This document shows, piece after piece, positions 34,214 through 43,221 of a DNA stretch of 61,533 bases. The notes beneath the pieces are model-generated. The model made no database searches. It saw only the letters and a list, made by a program, of their open reading frames with translations, and was not told the DNA's origin. A program made the translations under genes and the position numbers. The stretch comes from Cyanobacteriota bacterium (GTDB lineage Bacteria; Cyanobacteriota; Cyanobacteriia; Cyanobacteriales; Microcoleaceae), in NCBI GenBank assembly GCA_025362325.1, contig JANYGO010000040.1:1-61533 (forward strand). Direction: 5' to 3'. Every line of letters begins with the position of its first letter. Position 1 is the first letter of the stretch.

Positions 34214-35308
34214 CTAATCATCAATTTGCCATCCATCTTTGGTATAATCTTCATCCACAATCTTCTTCGGACGCATCACCAAAACAACTCGCCCCAAAAT
34301 CGAAAGCTCGGGGGATGTTTCAAACCAGTTCAATTCTAAATTTCCCCCGTTATCGGCGAGGAAATAACTGTCAGCATCCCACTGTCTTTGGGCGCGATCG
34401 GCAATAATCAGAACTTCTTCAACTTTACCTTGCAGCGGCACCGGCAGTCGATCGCTCATTTCCAAAACCGCCACCGGATCTTCAGCGTTCAAAATTACCT
34501 GCCATCCGGGAATCGCCACCCAAGCTCCAGCTCCCGAAAATTTTACCATTCGGAACGGCCAGATTTCCTCCGGCAAAGGCACTGCCAGCAAATCTGACGT
34601 AGACAGTGGCAATTTGCCCACCACCGGGACAATCCGCGGCAATTGTTCCTCAGAATCGAGCCTGTAGATAGGCAAGCGGGGCGCTTCCCGCCTCGCAACT
34701 ACGGTAAAATCGACCAGCAACTGCTCGATTTGTGCCCTAGCGCTTTGGCTGCTAGCTAATTTTAGGCCGCGAGCAATTAAGCGCGATCGCTCTTGCAAAT
34801 CGCTTTTCTGTCTCGCCAACTGCCAGCACTGGTAAGCTACAGCATCCCCGGGAGTGTCTGTGAACCCCTGCGGCAGGCTTCCGAAGTGCGAAAACTCTTT
34901 GATCGCTTTAGCAACTTGGCGGGCATCGTCAACATCCAAATTGTGAGCCAGCATCAAAGCTGCCGCCCCGGCCCGCTCTACTTGTGAAAGAATCCGAAAT
35001 TCGTATAAAATATCACTTCCTTTGCGCAGGAAGTGCGATCGAACTTCTTCCGAAGCGCCAGCATTGACCATGCTGGTGTAAACTTGGGCTGCGACGCTGA
35101 CTTGATTTTGCTGAATTGGCTCAAAACCAGTTTGTTCAAAAATATTCTGAGAGTTGTAGCCCGCTTGCATCAGAGCTGTGCAGGCCTGTCCCCACTCTAC
35201 CCAAGTGCCTTCCTTGCGGCGGAGCGATCGAATTAACTTTTCGACATCCACAGCATTGGTGGAGGGTGCAGATGCAGAAGTGGAGGAATCTTGAGGTGTA
35301 TCAGTCAT
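34214..35308 (-). CDS. raf1: Rubisco accumulation factor 1
   Basis: 364 residues, the normal Raf1 length. Visible: an N-terminal helical domain with IRSLRRKEGTWVEWGQACTA and FRILSQVERAGAAALML, a flexible linker, and a C-terminal beta domain with RLPIYRLDSEEQLPRIVPVVG and LNWFETSP. Raf1 is a dimeric chaperone that brings Rubisco large subunits together after GroEL folding. The residues are typical of the cyanobacterial protein. The rbc genes are not in the window. It is a strong marker for a phototroph. Confidence 0.95.
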   Translation of the reverse strand: MTDTPQDSSTSASAPSTNAVDVEKLIRSLRRKEGTWVEWGQACTALMQAGYNSQNIFEQTGFEPIQQNQVSVAAQVYTSMVNAGASEEVRSHFLRKGSDILYEFRILSQVERAGAAALMLAHNLDVDDARQVAKAIKEFSHFGSLPQGFTDTPGDAVAYQCWQLARQKSDLQERSRLIARGLKLASSQSARAQIEQLLVDFTVVARREAPRLPIYRLDSEEQLPRIVPVVGKLPLSTSDLLAVPLPEEIWPFRMVKFSGAGAWVAIPGWQVILNAEDPVAVLEMSDRLPVPLQGKVEEVLIIADRAQRQWDADSYFLADNGGNLELNWFETSPELSILGRVVLVMRPKKIVDEDYTKDGWQIDD

Positions 35309-35464
35309 AATTGAATCAAAAACCAGCGCTATTTTATGTGTGATTGGATACCAGCAAGGCTCGTGTCGCGGCAGAGCGATAGATTGATAGTAAGTGAGTT
35401 GTGAGACTATTGTTACAGAATAGTTGCTCGCCTAAATTTACAAAGGGGAGTTTATCGTATTGTT

Positions 35465-36409
35465 ATGGATAATGCCATTCCAGAGCTAGATCAAATTAAA
35501 CGCCAGCTCATGACCCTACACCGACCGAAAAAACCCAAAATGCTGGTAGTAGACGACGAACCAGACAATCTGGATTTACTCTACCGCACTTTCCGACGAG
35601 ATTTTAACGTGCTCAAAGCTGAGAGCGGGATTCGCGCCTTGGAAGTCCTTGGCATCGAGGGCGAGGTCGCCGTCATCATTTCCGACCAACGAATGCCAGA
35701 AATGAAGGGAACGGAGTTTCTCAGCAAGACCGTGCCACAGTTTCCGAATACGGTCAGAATTATTTTGACTGGTTTTACGGACATTGAAGACTTGGTGGAT
35801 GCGATTAACTCCGGACAGGTTTACAAGTATATCACCAAGCCTTGGGACCCGAACGAATTGAAAATGGTGGTGCAAAAAGCTGCCGAGACTTATGAAGTTC
35901 TCAAGCAGCGGACTGAGGAATTGCACCGCGCTCAAAATCAAATACAACTGTTAGCAACAATCATGCAAACGGCTGTGGATTATCCGAGTTTGGAAGCAAG
36001 TTTAGAGCCAATGGCTACTGCTGTGAGCGATAATTTTTTGGCGGACGCTTGCATTTTGCAACTGGTGGAAGGAAATGTTTTGATGCCAGCCCAAGGCAGT
36101 CACACCAGCGGCCAAATTGTGGAAAATTGGCTGGCAGATGACCCTCTGGTTCTAGAGGCAATCTCCTCTCAAACTATGCAGGGTGCTGTGAATATTGCCG
36201 GCGACACGGCCCTAGCAAGCTTGCCACACTATCAAAAATCTGGCATTCAAGCTCACCTGAGCGTGCCGGTGATTCACAAAGGTCGATCGATCGCCCTGAT
36301 GTCCATCCAGTGGAAACAACCTTGTTCCCTGCGCCCCGACGAACTCACAACAGTTCACCTCGCCGCTCAACAAGTGGCTTTGGTACTGACGAGTTTTCAG
36401 GGTCATTAG
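35465..36409 (+). CDS. Response regulator with receiver and GAF-like output domain
   Basis: 314 residues. The receiver spans about 24-145 with VVDDEPDN at 28-35, the phospho-acceptor Asp74 in IISDQRMPEM and Lys in YKYITKPWDP. A helix leads to a GAF-like domain (about 160-310) ending SIQWKQPCSLRPDELTTVHLAAQQVALVL. There is no DNA-binding, GGDEF or kinase domain, so the output is probably a protein contact or small-ligand signal. A receiver with SDQRMPEM-...-LTGFTDIEDLVDAIN resembles those joined to HD-GYP or histidine kinase domains. The partner kinase is not nearby. Confidence 0.85.
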   Translation: MDNAIPELDQIKRQLMTLHRPKKPKMLVVDDEPDNLDLLYRTFRRDFNVLKAESGIRALEVLGIEGEVAVIISDQRMPEMKGTEFLSKTVPQFPNTVRIILTGFTDIEDLVDAINSGQVYKYITKPWDPNELKMVVQKAAETYEVLKQRTEELHRAQNQIQLLATIMQTAVDYPSLEASLEPMATAVSDNFLADACILQLVEGNVLMPAQGSHTSGQIVENWLADDPLVLEAISSQTMQGAVNIAGDTALASLPHYQKSGIQAHLSVPVIHKGRSIALMSIQWKQPCSLRPDELTTVHLAAQQVALVLTSFQGH

Positions 36410-36474
36410 TCATCAGTCATCGGTCATTAGTCATTAGTCATCAGTCATCGGTCATCGGTCATTAGTCATCAGTC
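36407..36474. repeat. CATTAGT/CATCAGT/CATCGGT heptamer tract
   Basis: About nine heptamers of the form CAT(T/C)(A/G)GT follow the stop codon of the response regulator gene without a gap. Non-coding. Confidence 0.8.
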
Positions 36475-36642
36475 TGCTCTATGTCTTGAGTATAAAACGA
36501 TCGCCAACCCATGATTCAAGACAAAGCAGCGCCGATAGCCAACAATAAAAAAGGATTAATGGCTGGCGACAGCATGACATGAATGGACGGATTAATTATA
36601 TTTTACGGCTGTCAATTACCAATTACCAATTACCAATTACCA

Positions 36643-37356
36643 ATGAGTAATAATGCAGAACAAATTAAAACTATATTTAATCGAATTGCACCAGTTTACA
36701 ACCAACTGAACGACTGGTTGAGCTTGGGGCAGCACCGGATTTGGAAACAAATGGCGGTGAAATGGAGCGGTGCTGGCCCGGGAAATACTTGTTTAGACTT
36801 GTGCTGCGGCAGCGGGGATCTAGCTTTGCTGCTGGCAAAACAAGCAGGCCCTACCGGCTGCGTATTTGGAGTAGATTTTTCCGCGGCACAATTGGCCGTT
36901 GCAGCGAGGCGCGATCGACCTTTTCTCACCCCTGCAAGTCCCATTTCCTGGGTAGAAGCTGACGCCCTAGACTTGCCTTTTGCTGACAATTACTTCGACT
37001 GCGCCACCATGGGTTACGGCTTGCGCAACGTAACGGACATCCCCCGCAGTCTTCAGGAATTACACCGCGTCCTCAAACCGGGCGCAAAAGCCGCTATTCT
37101 CGACCTCCACCGCCCCAGCAATTCCGTCATGCGGAGATTTCAGCAGTTTTATCTGGACACCCTCGTAGTGCCCATTGCTCAGCAATTTGGCATGACTCAA
37201 GAATATGCCTACATTAATCCTAGTTTAGAAAAATTCCCGATCGGCTCCGAGCAAGTCGCGATCGCCCACCAAGCCGGATTTGCCACCGCCACCCACTATC
37301 CCATTGCCGGAGCTATGATGGGAGTATTGGTACTAGCCAAAGCAATTGAAAATTAA
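36643..37356 (+). CDS. menG: MenG/UbiE-family quinone C-methyltransferase
   Basis: 237 residues from the ATG at 36643. The UbiE/MenG family signature is clear: IKTIFNRIAPVYNQLNDWLS, SAM motif I CLDLCCGSGDLALLLA, then ATMGYGLRNVTDIPRSLQEL and RVLKPGAKAAILDLHRP. In cyanobacteria the enzyme methylates 2-phytyl-1,4-naphthoquinone in phylloquinone synthesis. The frame is open to 36583, but that extension is translated tandem repeat, and conserved sequence begins at MSNNAEQ. Four AATTACC heptamers abut the chosen start, leaving no Shine-Dalgarno sequence. Confidence 0.9.
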   Translation: MSNNAEQIKTIFNRIAPVYNQLNDWLSLGQHRIWKQMAVKWSGAGPGNTCLDLCCGSGDLALLLAKQAGPTGCVFGVDFSAAQLAVAARRDRPFLTPASPISWVEADALDLPFADNYFDCATMGYGLRNVTDIPRSLQELHRVLKPGAKAAILDLHRPSNSVMRRFQQFYLDTLVVPIAQQFGMTQEYAYINPSLEKFPIGSEQVAIAHQAGFATATHYPIAGAMMGVLVLAKAIEN

Positions 37357-37433
37357 AAATTCTTGCAGTCTAAATCAGCTATATAACAGTAGGGTGCGTG
37401 GCTAGGGGCATCTTACCCTATTTTTAATCCTTT

Positions 37434-38666
37434 ATGAATCCGTCTGACATTTGGCTATTGTTTGCCCCACCTGTAGTGGGAGGAATTATTGGCTATTTCA
37501 CTAACGATATAGCTATCAAAATGCTGTTCCGCCCATATCGAGCTATTTATATCAAAGGGCGACAGTTGCCTTTCACTCCCGGCTTGATCCCCCGCAACCA
37601 AGAACGCTTGGCAAAGCGAATTTCCGACACAATTATGGGTTCGCTGCTAACGCCGCAGGAACTGCAAAACTTAGCGCGCCGCCTCCTGCAAACTGAGCGG
37701 ATGCAGTCGGTAATTCTCTGGCTCTTGCAGTTGGCGCTGGATCAGGTAAAAGCCGACTCCGAGCAAAAAACAGCTAAAATTCTTGCTAACATTCTGCGAG
37801 ATTTGCTGGGGGAATCGGTGCCGCGAATTCTCAAAGTTTTGGCGCGCCGGGAAGATTTTTTAGAAGCTCAGCTAAATCAAATTTTTGACCAAGTTTTGCT
37901 GGAAATTCAGCTAACAGAAGCTCAGGCGGGCCAGTTAGCTGATTGGCTGTTGCAGGTAGTAATACCGCCGGAAGTGCTGCGGCAGACTTTGATTGACTTT
38001 TTGACCGATCGCAATATTTCGATCATCGATGAAGGGTTTCGAGAAAAAAGCAGCGGCACTTATTGGGTAGTAGCAAATTTGTTTGGTTTGCGTAACACTT
38101 TAACTCGACTGCGGACTTTTTGTCTAGATGACAGACAAGTGACAAATCAACGGTTAGCAGAGTTAACTGTTTCTTTGGGAATTCGCGGGCGACTTCAGGA
38201 ATGGCTGCAAAATTTGTCGATGCAAAATTTACCAGTTTCGACGGTAAGACAGTTGCGAAAAACTATGCGCGACAGCGTTCGCACCTACGTTCAAGAGCGG
38301 GGTACGGAGGTACTTGAAGGGTTGAGCAAATCTATTGACTGGGAAAATATTTCGCGGTTACTTCTGAATCGATTGCAAACTTCAGCGGTAATGAACGCTT
38401 CCCTAGAAATTGTCAGCAAAGAACTGGCTTTGGTTTTAGAGCGCTATCTGGAGCGGGATTTAGAAAGTATTGTAGCTCAGGCTATCCCGATTTTGAATAT
38501 CGACCAGGTAATTGTCGATCGAGTAAAAGGTACTTCTCCCGAAGATTTAGAGTTAGCAATTCAAGGAATCGTCAAAAGCGAGTTGCAGGGAATTGTAAAT
38601 TTAGGAGGCGTTTTGGGCATTTTTGTCGGCTGTTTACAGACTGTTGTGCTTTTGCTTCAGCGTTGA
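37434..38666 (+). CDS. DUF445 family membrane protein
   Basis: 410 residues. It starts with a hydrophobic segment ([29 protein letters not shown]) and ends with another ([23 protein letters not shown]), flanking a long soluble helical region. The [21 protein letters not shown] and [18 protein letters not shown] blocks are diagnostic of DUF445 (YheB-like). Function is unknown. It follows menG by 77 bases on the same strand and may be co-transcribed. Confidence 0.9.
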   Translation: MNPSDIWLLFAPPVVGGIIGYFTNDIAIKMLFRPYRAIYIKGRQLPFTPGLIPRNQERLAKRISDTIMGSLLTPQELQNLARRLLQTERMQSVILWLLQLALDQVKADSEQKTAKILANILRDLLGESVPRILKVLARREDFLEAQLNQIFDQVLLEIQLTEAQAGQLADWLLQVVIPPEVLRQTLIDFLTDRNISIIDEGFREKSSGTYWVVANLFGLRNTLTRLRTFCLDDRQVTNQRLAELTVSLGIRGRLQEWLQNLSMQNLPVSTVRQLRKTMRDSVRTYVQERGTEVLEGLSKSIDWENISRLLLNRLQTSAVMNASLEIVSKELALVLERYLERDLESIVAQAIPILNIDQVIVDRVKGTSPEDLELAIQGIVKSELQGIVNLGGVLGIFVGCLQTVVLLLQR

Positions 38667-38730
38667 TTTATTGCGGCAGTTTTGAGATATTTGTTGTAGT
38701 ATGATATTTATCACTGAACTTGCGCACACA

Positions 38731-38876
38731 TAAGACCGGGCGGTTGAAACCGCTTCTTGTCAAACACTCACGCGACGGGAGCGGGTTGAAGACTGAGCGA
38801 TTACAATTAGGTTGTTTTATTCATTCCCTCTGAGCTGGGAATTCGTTTGTGTAGACGCGGTTTCAACCGCCGTCTT
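38731..38876. repeat. Inverted repeat upstream of the DUF3493 gene
   Basis: TAAGACCGGGCGGTTGAAACCGC (38731-38752 region) matches GCGGTTTCAACCGCCGTCTTA (38855-38876) in inverted orientation, with one extra base, and each arm contains its own GCGGTT/AACCGC stem. About 100 bases separate the arms. Non-coding, likely a palindromic repeat family. Confidence 0.65.
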
Positions 38877-38907
38877 ATCTTATCTAATTTACTTATTTCC
38901 TAAATCT

Positions 38908-39216
38908 ATGCCAGCCCCAAATTCGGACGATCGCCCCTACATCCCCAAAAACCCGCGCAACCTCAGCCGCCAACAATACGAGCGTTTAACCGCAGAAATC
39001 GCCGCTCCCTACCGGCCTCTGCGACAGTTTGTTTACGTAGCTTGTGGCGCTTCCGGTTTCATCGGTGGCGTGGTGTTCCTCGCTAAAATTGCCTCGGGCC
39101 GGGAAATTGGCTCTGCTTTGCCCAATTTTGCCCTGCAAGTCGGAGTCGTGGCTCTGATGGTGTTTCTGTTTCGCCTTGAGCAGCGCGCCGAAGCCCGATC
39201 GCCCAAGTCAAAGTAA
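38908..39216 (+). CDS. DUF3493 protein (related to photosystem II assembly factor LPA1)
   Basis: About 102 residues from the ATG at 38908, chosen because MPAPNSDDRPYIPKNPRNLS matches the usual N-terminus; the open frame upstream runs through a palindromic repeat. The block ERLTAEIAAPYRPLRQFVYV and the two membrane helices GASGFIGGVVFLAKIA and ALQVGVVALMVFLFRLEQ mark DUF3493. In plants and algae a related domain occurs in LPA1/REP27, which helps photosystem II assembly. A thylakoid role here is an inference. Confidence 0.85.
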   Translation: MPAPNSDDRPYIPKNPRNLSRQQYERLTAEIAAPYRPLRQFVYVACGASGFIGGVVFLAKIASGREIGSALPNFALQVGVVALMVFLFRLEQRAEARSPKSK

Positions 39217-39439
39217 CAAAAATTTATAAATCGAGATAAAAAGATATCTGAGCCAAGGAAAAGTTAGAAATATAAAGAAATGATTACGAAATCCTGGAAA
39301 AGCGATCGATCCCTGTCATTATATGGCGGTGGGTTGAATTGGGGTCAGCAAATTTAAAGACTCTAATCAAAAACCGTTTCTAACTCGTTCAATTGGGGTC
39401 AGCTTGGATAAAGACCCTAAATATACAAAACAAATTTAA

Positions 39440-39481
39440 GCCCAGCGCCAGCCTTCACTGATAGAAGAGCTGGCGTTGGGC
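39440..39481. terminator. GC-rich hairpin between the DUF3493 and DUF1400 genes
   Basis: GCCCAGCGCCAGC (39440-39452) pairs with GCTGGCGTTGGGC (39469-39481) with one G-T pair, followed by ATTTTGC. The rest of the spacer 39217-39552 holds a direct repeat, TTGGGGTCAGC, at about 39340 and 39393 and no gene. Confidence 0.6.
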
Positions 39482-39552
39482 ATTTTGCTAGGAGCGGGAG
39501 ATTGCCAAATGTGTCAAAGTCAAAGTAGAAAAAGATGTTGGGAGACTTGACG

Positions 39553-40128
39553 ATGAGCCAGTCATTTTGCAAAGGGCGGTGGACGTTACTTTTAGCAGCA
39601 GGTGCGGGAATTGTATTTTACAGCAGTGCTGCGGCGGCTGCCGAAAAGGTAGTGCTCAAATACAGTGCGATCCGGATGACTTTACCAGTCAGCGAATTAG
39701 AAATTTTTGCACAAACTGGGAAAATGTCGCCCGGGTTAGAAATGCTGCTGGGAAAGGCAAAAAAAGACCCGGAAGTGGTTCGCAGCAGTCTGACAAGACC
39801 GCTGAAAGTCAGTCAAAGGTTTGTGGATGAAACGCTCAACAGTAGTGTTGGGAAAATAATTCTCGATGAAGTGGGTCAGGTAATTCGGACTCCTTCTGGG
39901 AAAGCAAATCGAGAAGCTTTGCGCGAGGCTTTGGTGCTATCTGCAACTAATGATAACGAGATTACGCTGCTGGAAGCGATGAAGAATTATCCGGCTCCAG
40001 AGATTGACGTTGAGGGCGATCGCTTGGTCGAAGCTTACGGTAAACTTGTAGCCTTGTCAGAACAATTGGGCGGCGTTTCAGAACGGCTGCAAGATATTCT
40101 TAACAAGATTCGCCTGCCGAGATTGTAG
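39553..40128 (+). CDS. Secreted DUF1400 protein
   Basis: 191 residues from the ATG at 39553, with GGGAG eight bases upstream; an ATG at 39535 is possible. A signal peptide (TLLLAAGAGIVFYSSAAAAA) precedes the DUF1400 domain with VVLKYSAIRMTLPVSELEIFAQTG. In cyanobacteria this domain often heads an alpha/beta hydrolase, but here it stands alone. The last 43 bases, encoding RLQDILNKIRLPRL, are the left edge of a tandem duplication: a matching piece occurs at 43355. Function unknown. Confidence 0.8.
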   Translation: MSQSFCKGRWTLLLAAGAGIVFYSSAAAAAEKVVLKYSAIRMTLPVSELEIFAQTGKMSPGLEMLLGKAKKDPEVVRSSLTRPLKVSQRFVDETLNSSVGKIILDEVGQVIRTPSGKANREALREALVLSATNDNEITLLEAMKNYPAPEIDVEGDRLVEAYGKLVALSEQLGGVSERLQDILNKIRLPRL

Positions 40129-40654
40129 CGGAGTTTTTCAAGGAGGGTTGTTTTGGGCGATCGATCGGGTGAATGTTTCTGAACCTGCATAAATTACAGC
40201 AGAGTCACATTTGATTTGTGCAAAATTCACCTGATTTTAACTTCGCTGTCAAAGAAGTCTCGGGATAAATGTTAGAGGGTTTACAAAAACTTTAAACAAA
40301 ATATCCGTATTTTTACTGATAAAAGTATTGCGGTCTAAAAATGCGGGCAAGAGCTTCTGTATCCCCCATAAACTGAAATACGATTGGGTAGACATTGCAG
40401 ATTATATATCTTAAGATAGAGAAGCGCTGTCAGAGTAAGGCGCTTGCGAAAAAACGGCTGGTCATTAGTAAGCTCGTGCATAACAGATGCCATTACGCAA
40501 CGCATTCCCCAAAACTCTTGACTAAAAAAAGTTGAAATAAAAAATGGTGAGAGACTGCATTAATTAATAGCACCTCAAATCCCAATAAAATCGTACTTGT
40601 CAGGGTAGTACACTTTCACTCAATCGACTCTATTTACTGGGTAACACTAGCAAC
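40129..40654 (+). promoter_or_regulatory. Long conserved leader upstream of the aminotransferase gene (copy A)
   Basis: This 526-base stretch has no gene but matches 43403-44000 closely, with blocks CATCCCCCATAAACTGAAAT-like, CATTGCAGATTAT, TATCTTAAGATA (palindrome, 40407-40418), CTGTCAGAGTAAGGCGCTTG and GGCTGGTCATTAGTAAGCTC. A non-coding region kept in both copies suggests a promoter, untranslated leader or small RNA. CAGGGTAGTACACTTTCACT precedes the gene by about 50 bases. Confidence 0.5.
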
Positions 40655-41863
40655 ATGAATAACAATCCTATTCGTTCAAAAGACCGTTTCTTGGTTTTCG
40701 GCTCTCCAGCGATCGAAGATGCTGAAATTCAAGAAGTGGTATCAACCATGAAAACAGGTTGGTTGGGTACAGGCCCGAAAGTCATGACTTTTGAAAATGA
40801 CTTCAAAGCTTACAAGGGTTCCCAGTACGCGATTGCAGTAAATTCCTGTACGGCGGCACTGCACTTGAGCATCCTCGCTGCTTCGTTAAAACCGGGCGAT
40901 GAAGTTATTACTACTCCGATGACTTTTTGCGCTACAGTTAATGCGATCGTCCACGCCGGAGCAACACCGGTACTGGCGGATGTAGATCCGGTGACAATGA
41001 ATATTGACCCGGCTCAAGTTGAAGCTAAAATAACTTCAAAAACTAAAGCAATTTTACCGGTTCACTTCGCCGGCCGTCCCTGCGATATGGATGCGCTGTG
41101 CGAGATTGCTAGCCGTCACAACTTGAAGTTGATTGAAGACTGCGCTCACGCGATCGAAACCGAGTACAAGGGAAAGAAAGCAGGCACTTTTGGCGACTTC
41201 GGATGCTTCAGCTTTTATGTCACCAAAAACATCACCACGGGCGAAGGAGGCATGATTCTGGCTCGCGCTCAAGAAGACGCTGACAGGCTGAAAATTTTAG
41301 CGCTGCACGGTATGAGCAAAGATGCTTGGAAGCGCTTCGGTGACTCGGGTTACAAGCACTACCAAGTCGTGGAAATCGGTTTTAAATACAATATGATGGA
41401 TCTGCAAGCTGCGATCGGCATTCATCAACTCAAACAAGTCGCCCCCTATTGGCAGCGGCGGGAGCAAATTTGGCAGCGCTACAACGAAGCATTTGCGGAT
41501 CTGCCGATTACTTTGCCCGCCACCCCCGAACCGGATACAATTCACGCTTATCACCTCTACACAATTCTGGTAGATGAAGCTAAAGCAGGAATCAGCCGCG
41601 ATGATTTTCTCAACGCTATCAATGCTGAAAATATCGGTGTTGGCGTACATTACATGAGTCTGGCGGAACATCCTGTGTATCAAGAAATGTTTGGATGGCA
41701 GCCGGAAGACTATCCGAATGCTCGCTACATCGGACTGCACACAATTAGTTTGCCAATTTCGGCAAAATTAACTGATGCAGATGTTGAAGATGTAATTGCT
41801 GGTGTTAAAAAGTGTTTGGCGATCGGCAAAGCTAAAAATCCTGTTTTAGCAACCGCAGGCTAA
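40655..41863 (+). CDS. DegT/DnrJ/EryC1/StrS-family sugar aminotransferase
   Basis: 402 residues. This PLP enzyme family transfers an amino group to nucleotide-linked keto-sugars used in surface glycans. Visible: the GTGPKVMTFENDF segment, VNSCTAALHLSI, the PLP Asp162 in IEDCAHAIETEYKGK, and the Schiff-base Lys191 in FSFYVTKNITTGEGGM. The C-terminal HYMSLAEHPVYQEMFGW also fits. It sits in copy A of a tandem duplication, between a long leader and a terminator, convergent with a glycosyltransferase. The two probably belong to one glycan pathway. In copy B this gene is reduced to seven codons. Confidence 0.93.
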   Translation: MNNNPIRSKDRFLVFGSPAIEDAEIQEVVSTMKTGWLGTGPKVMTFENDFKAYKGSQYAIAVNSCTAALHLSILAASLKPGDEVITTPMTFCATVNAIVHAGATPVLADVDPVTMNIDPAQVEAKITSKTKAILPVHFAGRPCDMDALCEIASRHNLKLIEDCAHAIETEYKGKKAGTFGDFGCFSFYVTKNITTGEGGMILARAQEDADRLKILALHGMSKDAWKRFGDSGYKHYQVVEIGFKYNMMDLQAAIGIHQLKQVAPYWQRREQIWQRYNEAFADLPITLPATPEPDTIHAYHLYTILVDEAKAGISRDDFLNAINAENIGVGVHYMSLAEHPVYQEMFGWQPEDYPNARYIGLHTISLPISAKLTDADVEDVIAGVKKCLAIGKAKNPVLATAG

Positions 41864-41884
41864 AGTTTTCCAGTAAGCCCCAAT

Positions 41885-41935
41885 TAAGATAACCCCTAAC
41901 TGCTTCCCTTAGCGAATCAGTTAGGGGTTATCTTA
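41885..41935. terminator. Bidirectional terminator, copy A
   Basis: A perfect 18-base stem, TAAGATAACCCCTAACTG (41885-41902) with CAGTTAGGGGTTATCTTA (41918-41935). It lies between convergent genes and is repeated with compensated changes at 45024-45070. Confidence 0.8.
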
Positions 41936-42027
41936 ATCAATCTCAAATCGCCTGTGCAATGTGATTGTGTTAAGCCGAGTTGAAATACTTCCCAGGTATT
42001 TTGTGCCTGCGATCGCAAATGGTTGAC

Positions 42028-43221
42028 CTAATTATGGGTGGATTTTGGGTTGTAGTATTCAGAAGCCAGTCGTTGTTCAAACAACCACTGTTTGCTTTCA
42101 GGGGAATCATCCAGCCAGCGATCGATCAATTGGGCCCATTTGACGGGCAGGCGCAACTCATGCCAGGTGGAGTGAGAAGCGACAGAAATATTGTGGTAAA
42201 GCGCTGAATCCGAAATTAGTTTTTCCATACATTCCGCTAAAGCCAGAGAGTTCCCCGCCTCAAAAATCATGGAATTAACGCCATGCTTCAAGTGAGTTTT
42301 AAACATCGGGTGATCCGAAGCTACTATCGGGGTTCTAGTGCGTAAAGCGTGCTGAATAGTCAGGGGAAAGCCTTCGGGATATTCGTGCCTGCTAGTAACG
42401 AGGACGATATCGGATTCTCTCATTAAAGGTTCTAGAGTCTGAGTTGGCACCATTCCCAGAAATTCTACAGAATCTTTAATTTGCAACTCTTCTACTCGCT
42501 GGGAAAACAACTCTTCTTCGCCTTTACCTGCCATTTTTAAATGAACTGATATATTCCGCTCTCTTAACTTTGCTACGGCTTCTAAGATATCGCCAACTCC
42601 CTTGCTTTGTACTAACAAACCAGCGTAAAATAATTTCAAACTTTTGACTCCCGCAGGGATTTCTTTCGGAGCAAGAGAACCGGGGTCGCTCTCGATCAGG
42701 AAGTCCCAAGGAATTATTTTATCGGGTTTTACTCCAATTTCTTTGAACAATAAAGATGAAGTAATGCCGTAAGTCCCTACCCATTCTATTTGCTTATTAT
42801 TCAACAGCTTAGCTAGGAAATAGTTGTGGAATTTATTGCGCCAAGTAGTTGTGCCAATAGATTCGGCAAATACACCGATGGTTCTAATTTTGTTTTTTAT
42901 GGCCCACTTGAAAACCTCTGGAATAGTCGTCCGCATGACTAAATGAGTCGGATTTTGCTCGGCAATTAATTCGATCAATCTCTTGGTATCAAATTTGTGA
43001 CTAAATCCACAATTGATCGCCCGCACCCCGTTTTCTAGCACCCGATTCTCAAATTCTGGTGTCATGCAGCAAATAACGGTTACTGACTCCGCTCGTTTTG
43101 CCATCTCGGTAACGGCATCAACAGAATATTTCTGAGCGTAGTAGTTTTCGCTTCCCCCTCCAGCCAAGCGCTGAAAGGTTTCTGCGTAATCGCCCCCATA
43201 CTGAACTATGACTAAGCGCAT
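42028..43221 (-). CDS. Glycosyltransferase family 4 protein (copy A)
   Basis: 397 residues. GT-B fold with N-terminal MRLVIVQYGGDYAETFQRLAGG and C-terminal EEYPEGFPLTI-type motif (HEYPEGFPLTIQHAL), which carries the E-x7-type donor-binding site of GT4 enzymes, plus VEFLGMVPTQTLEPLMRESD. It probably adds a sugar to a glycan or lipid acceptor in the cytoplasm. It is convergent with the aminotransferase. A paralogue at 45170-46360 is about four-fifths identical by eye. The flanking sequences are also duplicated. Confidence 0.9.
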   Translation of the reverse strand: MRLVIVQYGGDYAETFQRLAGGGSENYYAQKYSVDAVTEMAKRAESVTVICCMTPEFENRVLENGVRAINCGFSHKFDTKRLIELIAEQNPTHLVMRTTIPEVFKWAIKNKIRTIGVFAESIGTTTWRNKFHNYFLAKLLNNKQIEWVGTYGITSSLLFKEIGVKPDKIIPWDFLIESDPGSLAPKEIPAGVKSLKLFYAGLLVQSKGVGDILEAVAKLRERNISVHLKMAGKGEEELFSQRVEELQIKDSVEFLGMVPTQTLEPLMRESDIVLVTSRHEYPEGFPLTIQHALRTRTPIVASDHPMFKTHLKHGVNSMIFEAGNSLALAECMEKLISDSALYHNISVASHSTWHELRLPVKWAQLIDRWLDDSPESKQWLFEQRLASEYYNPKSTHN

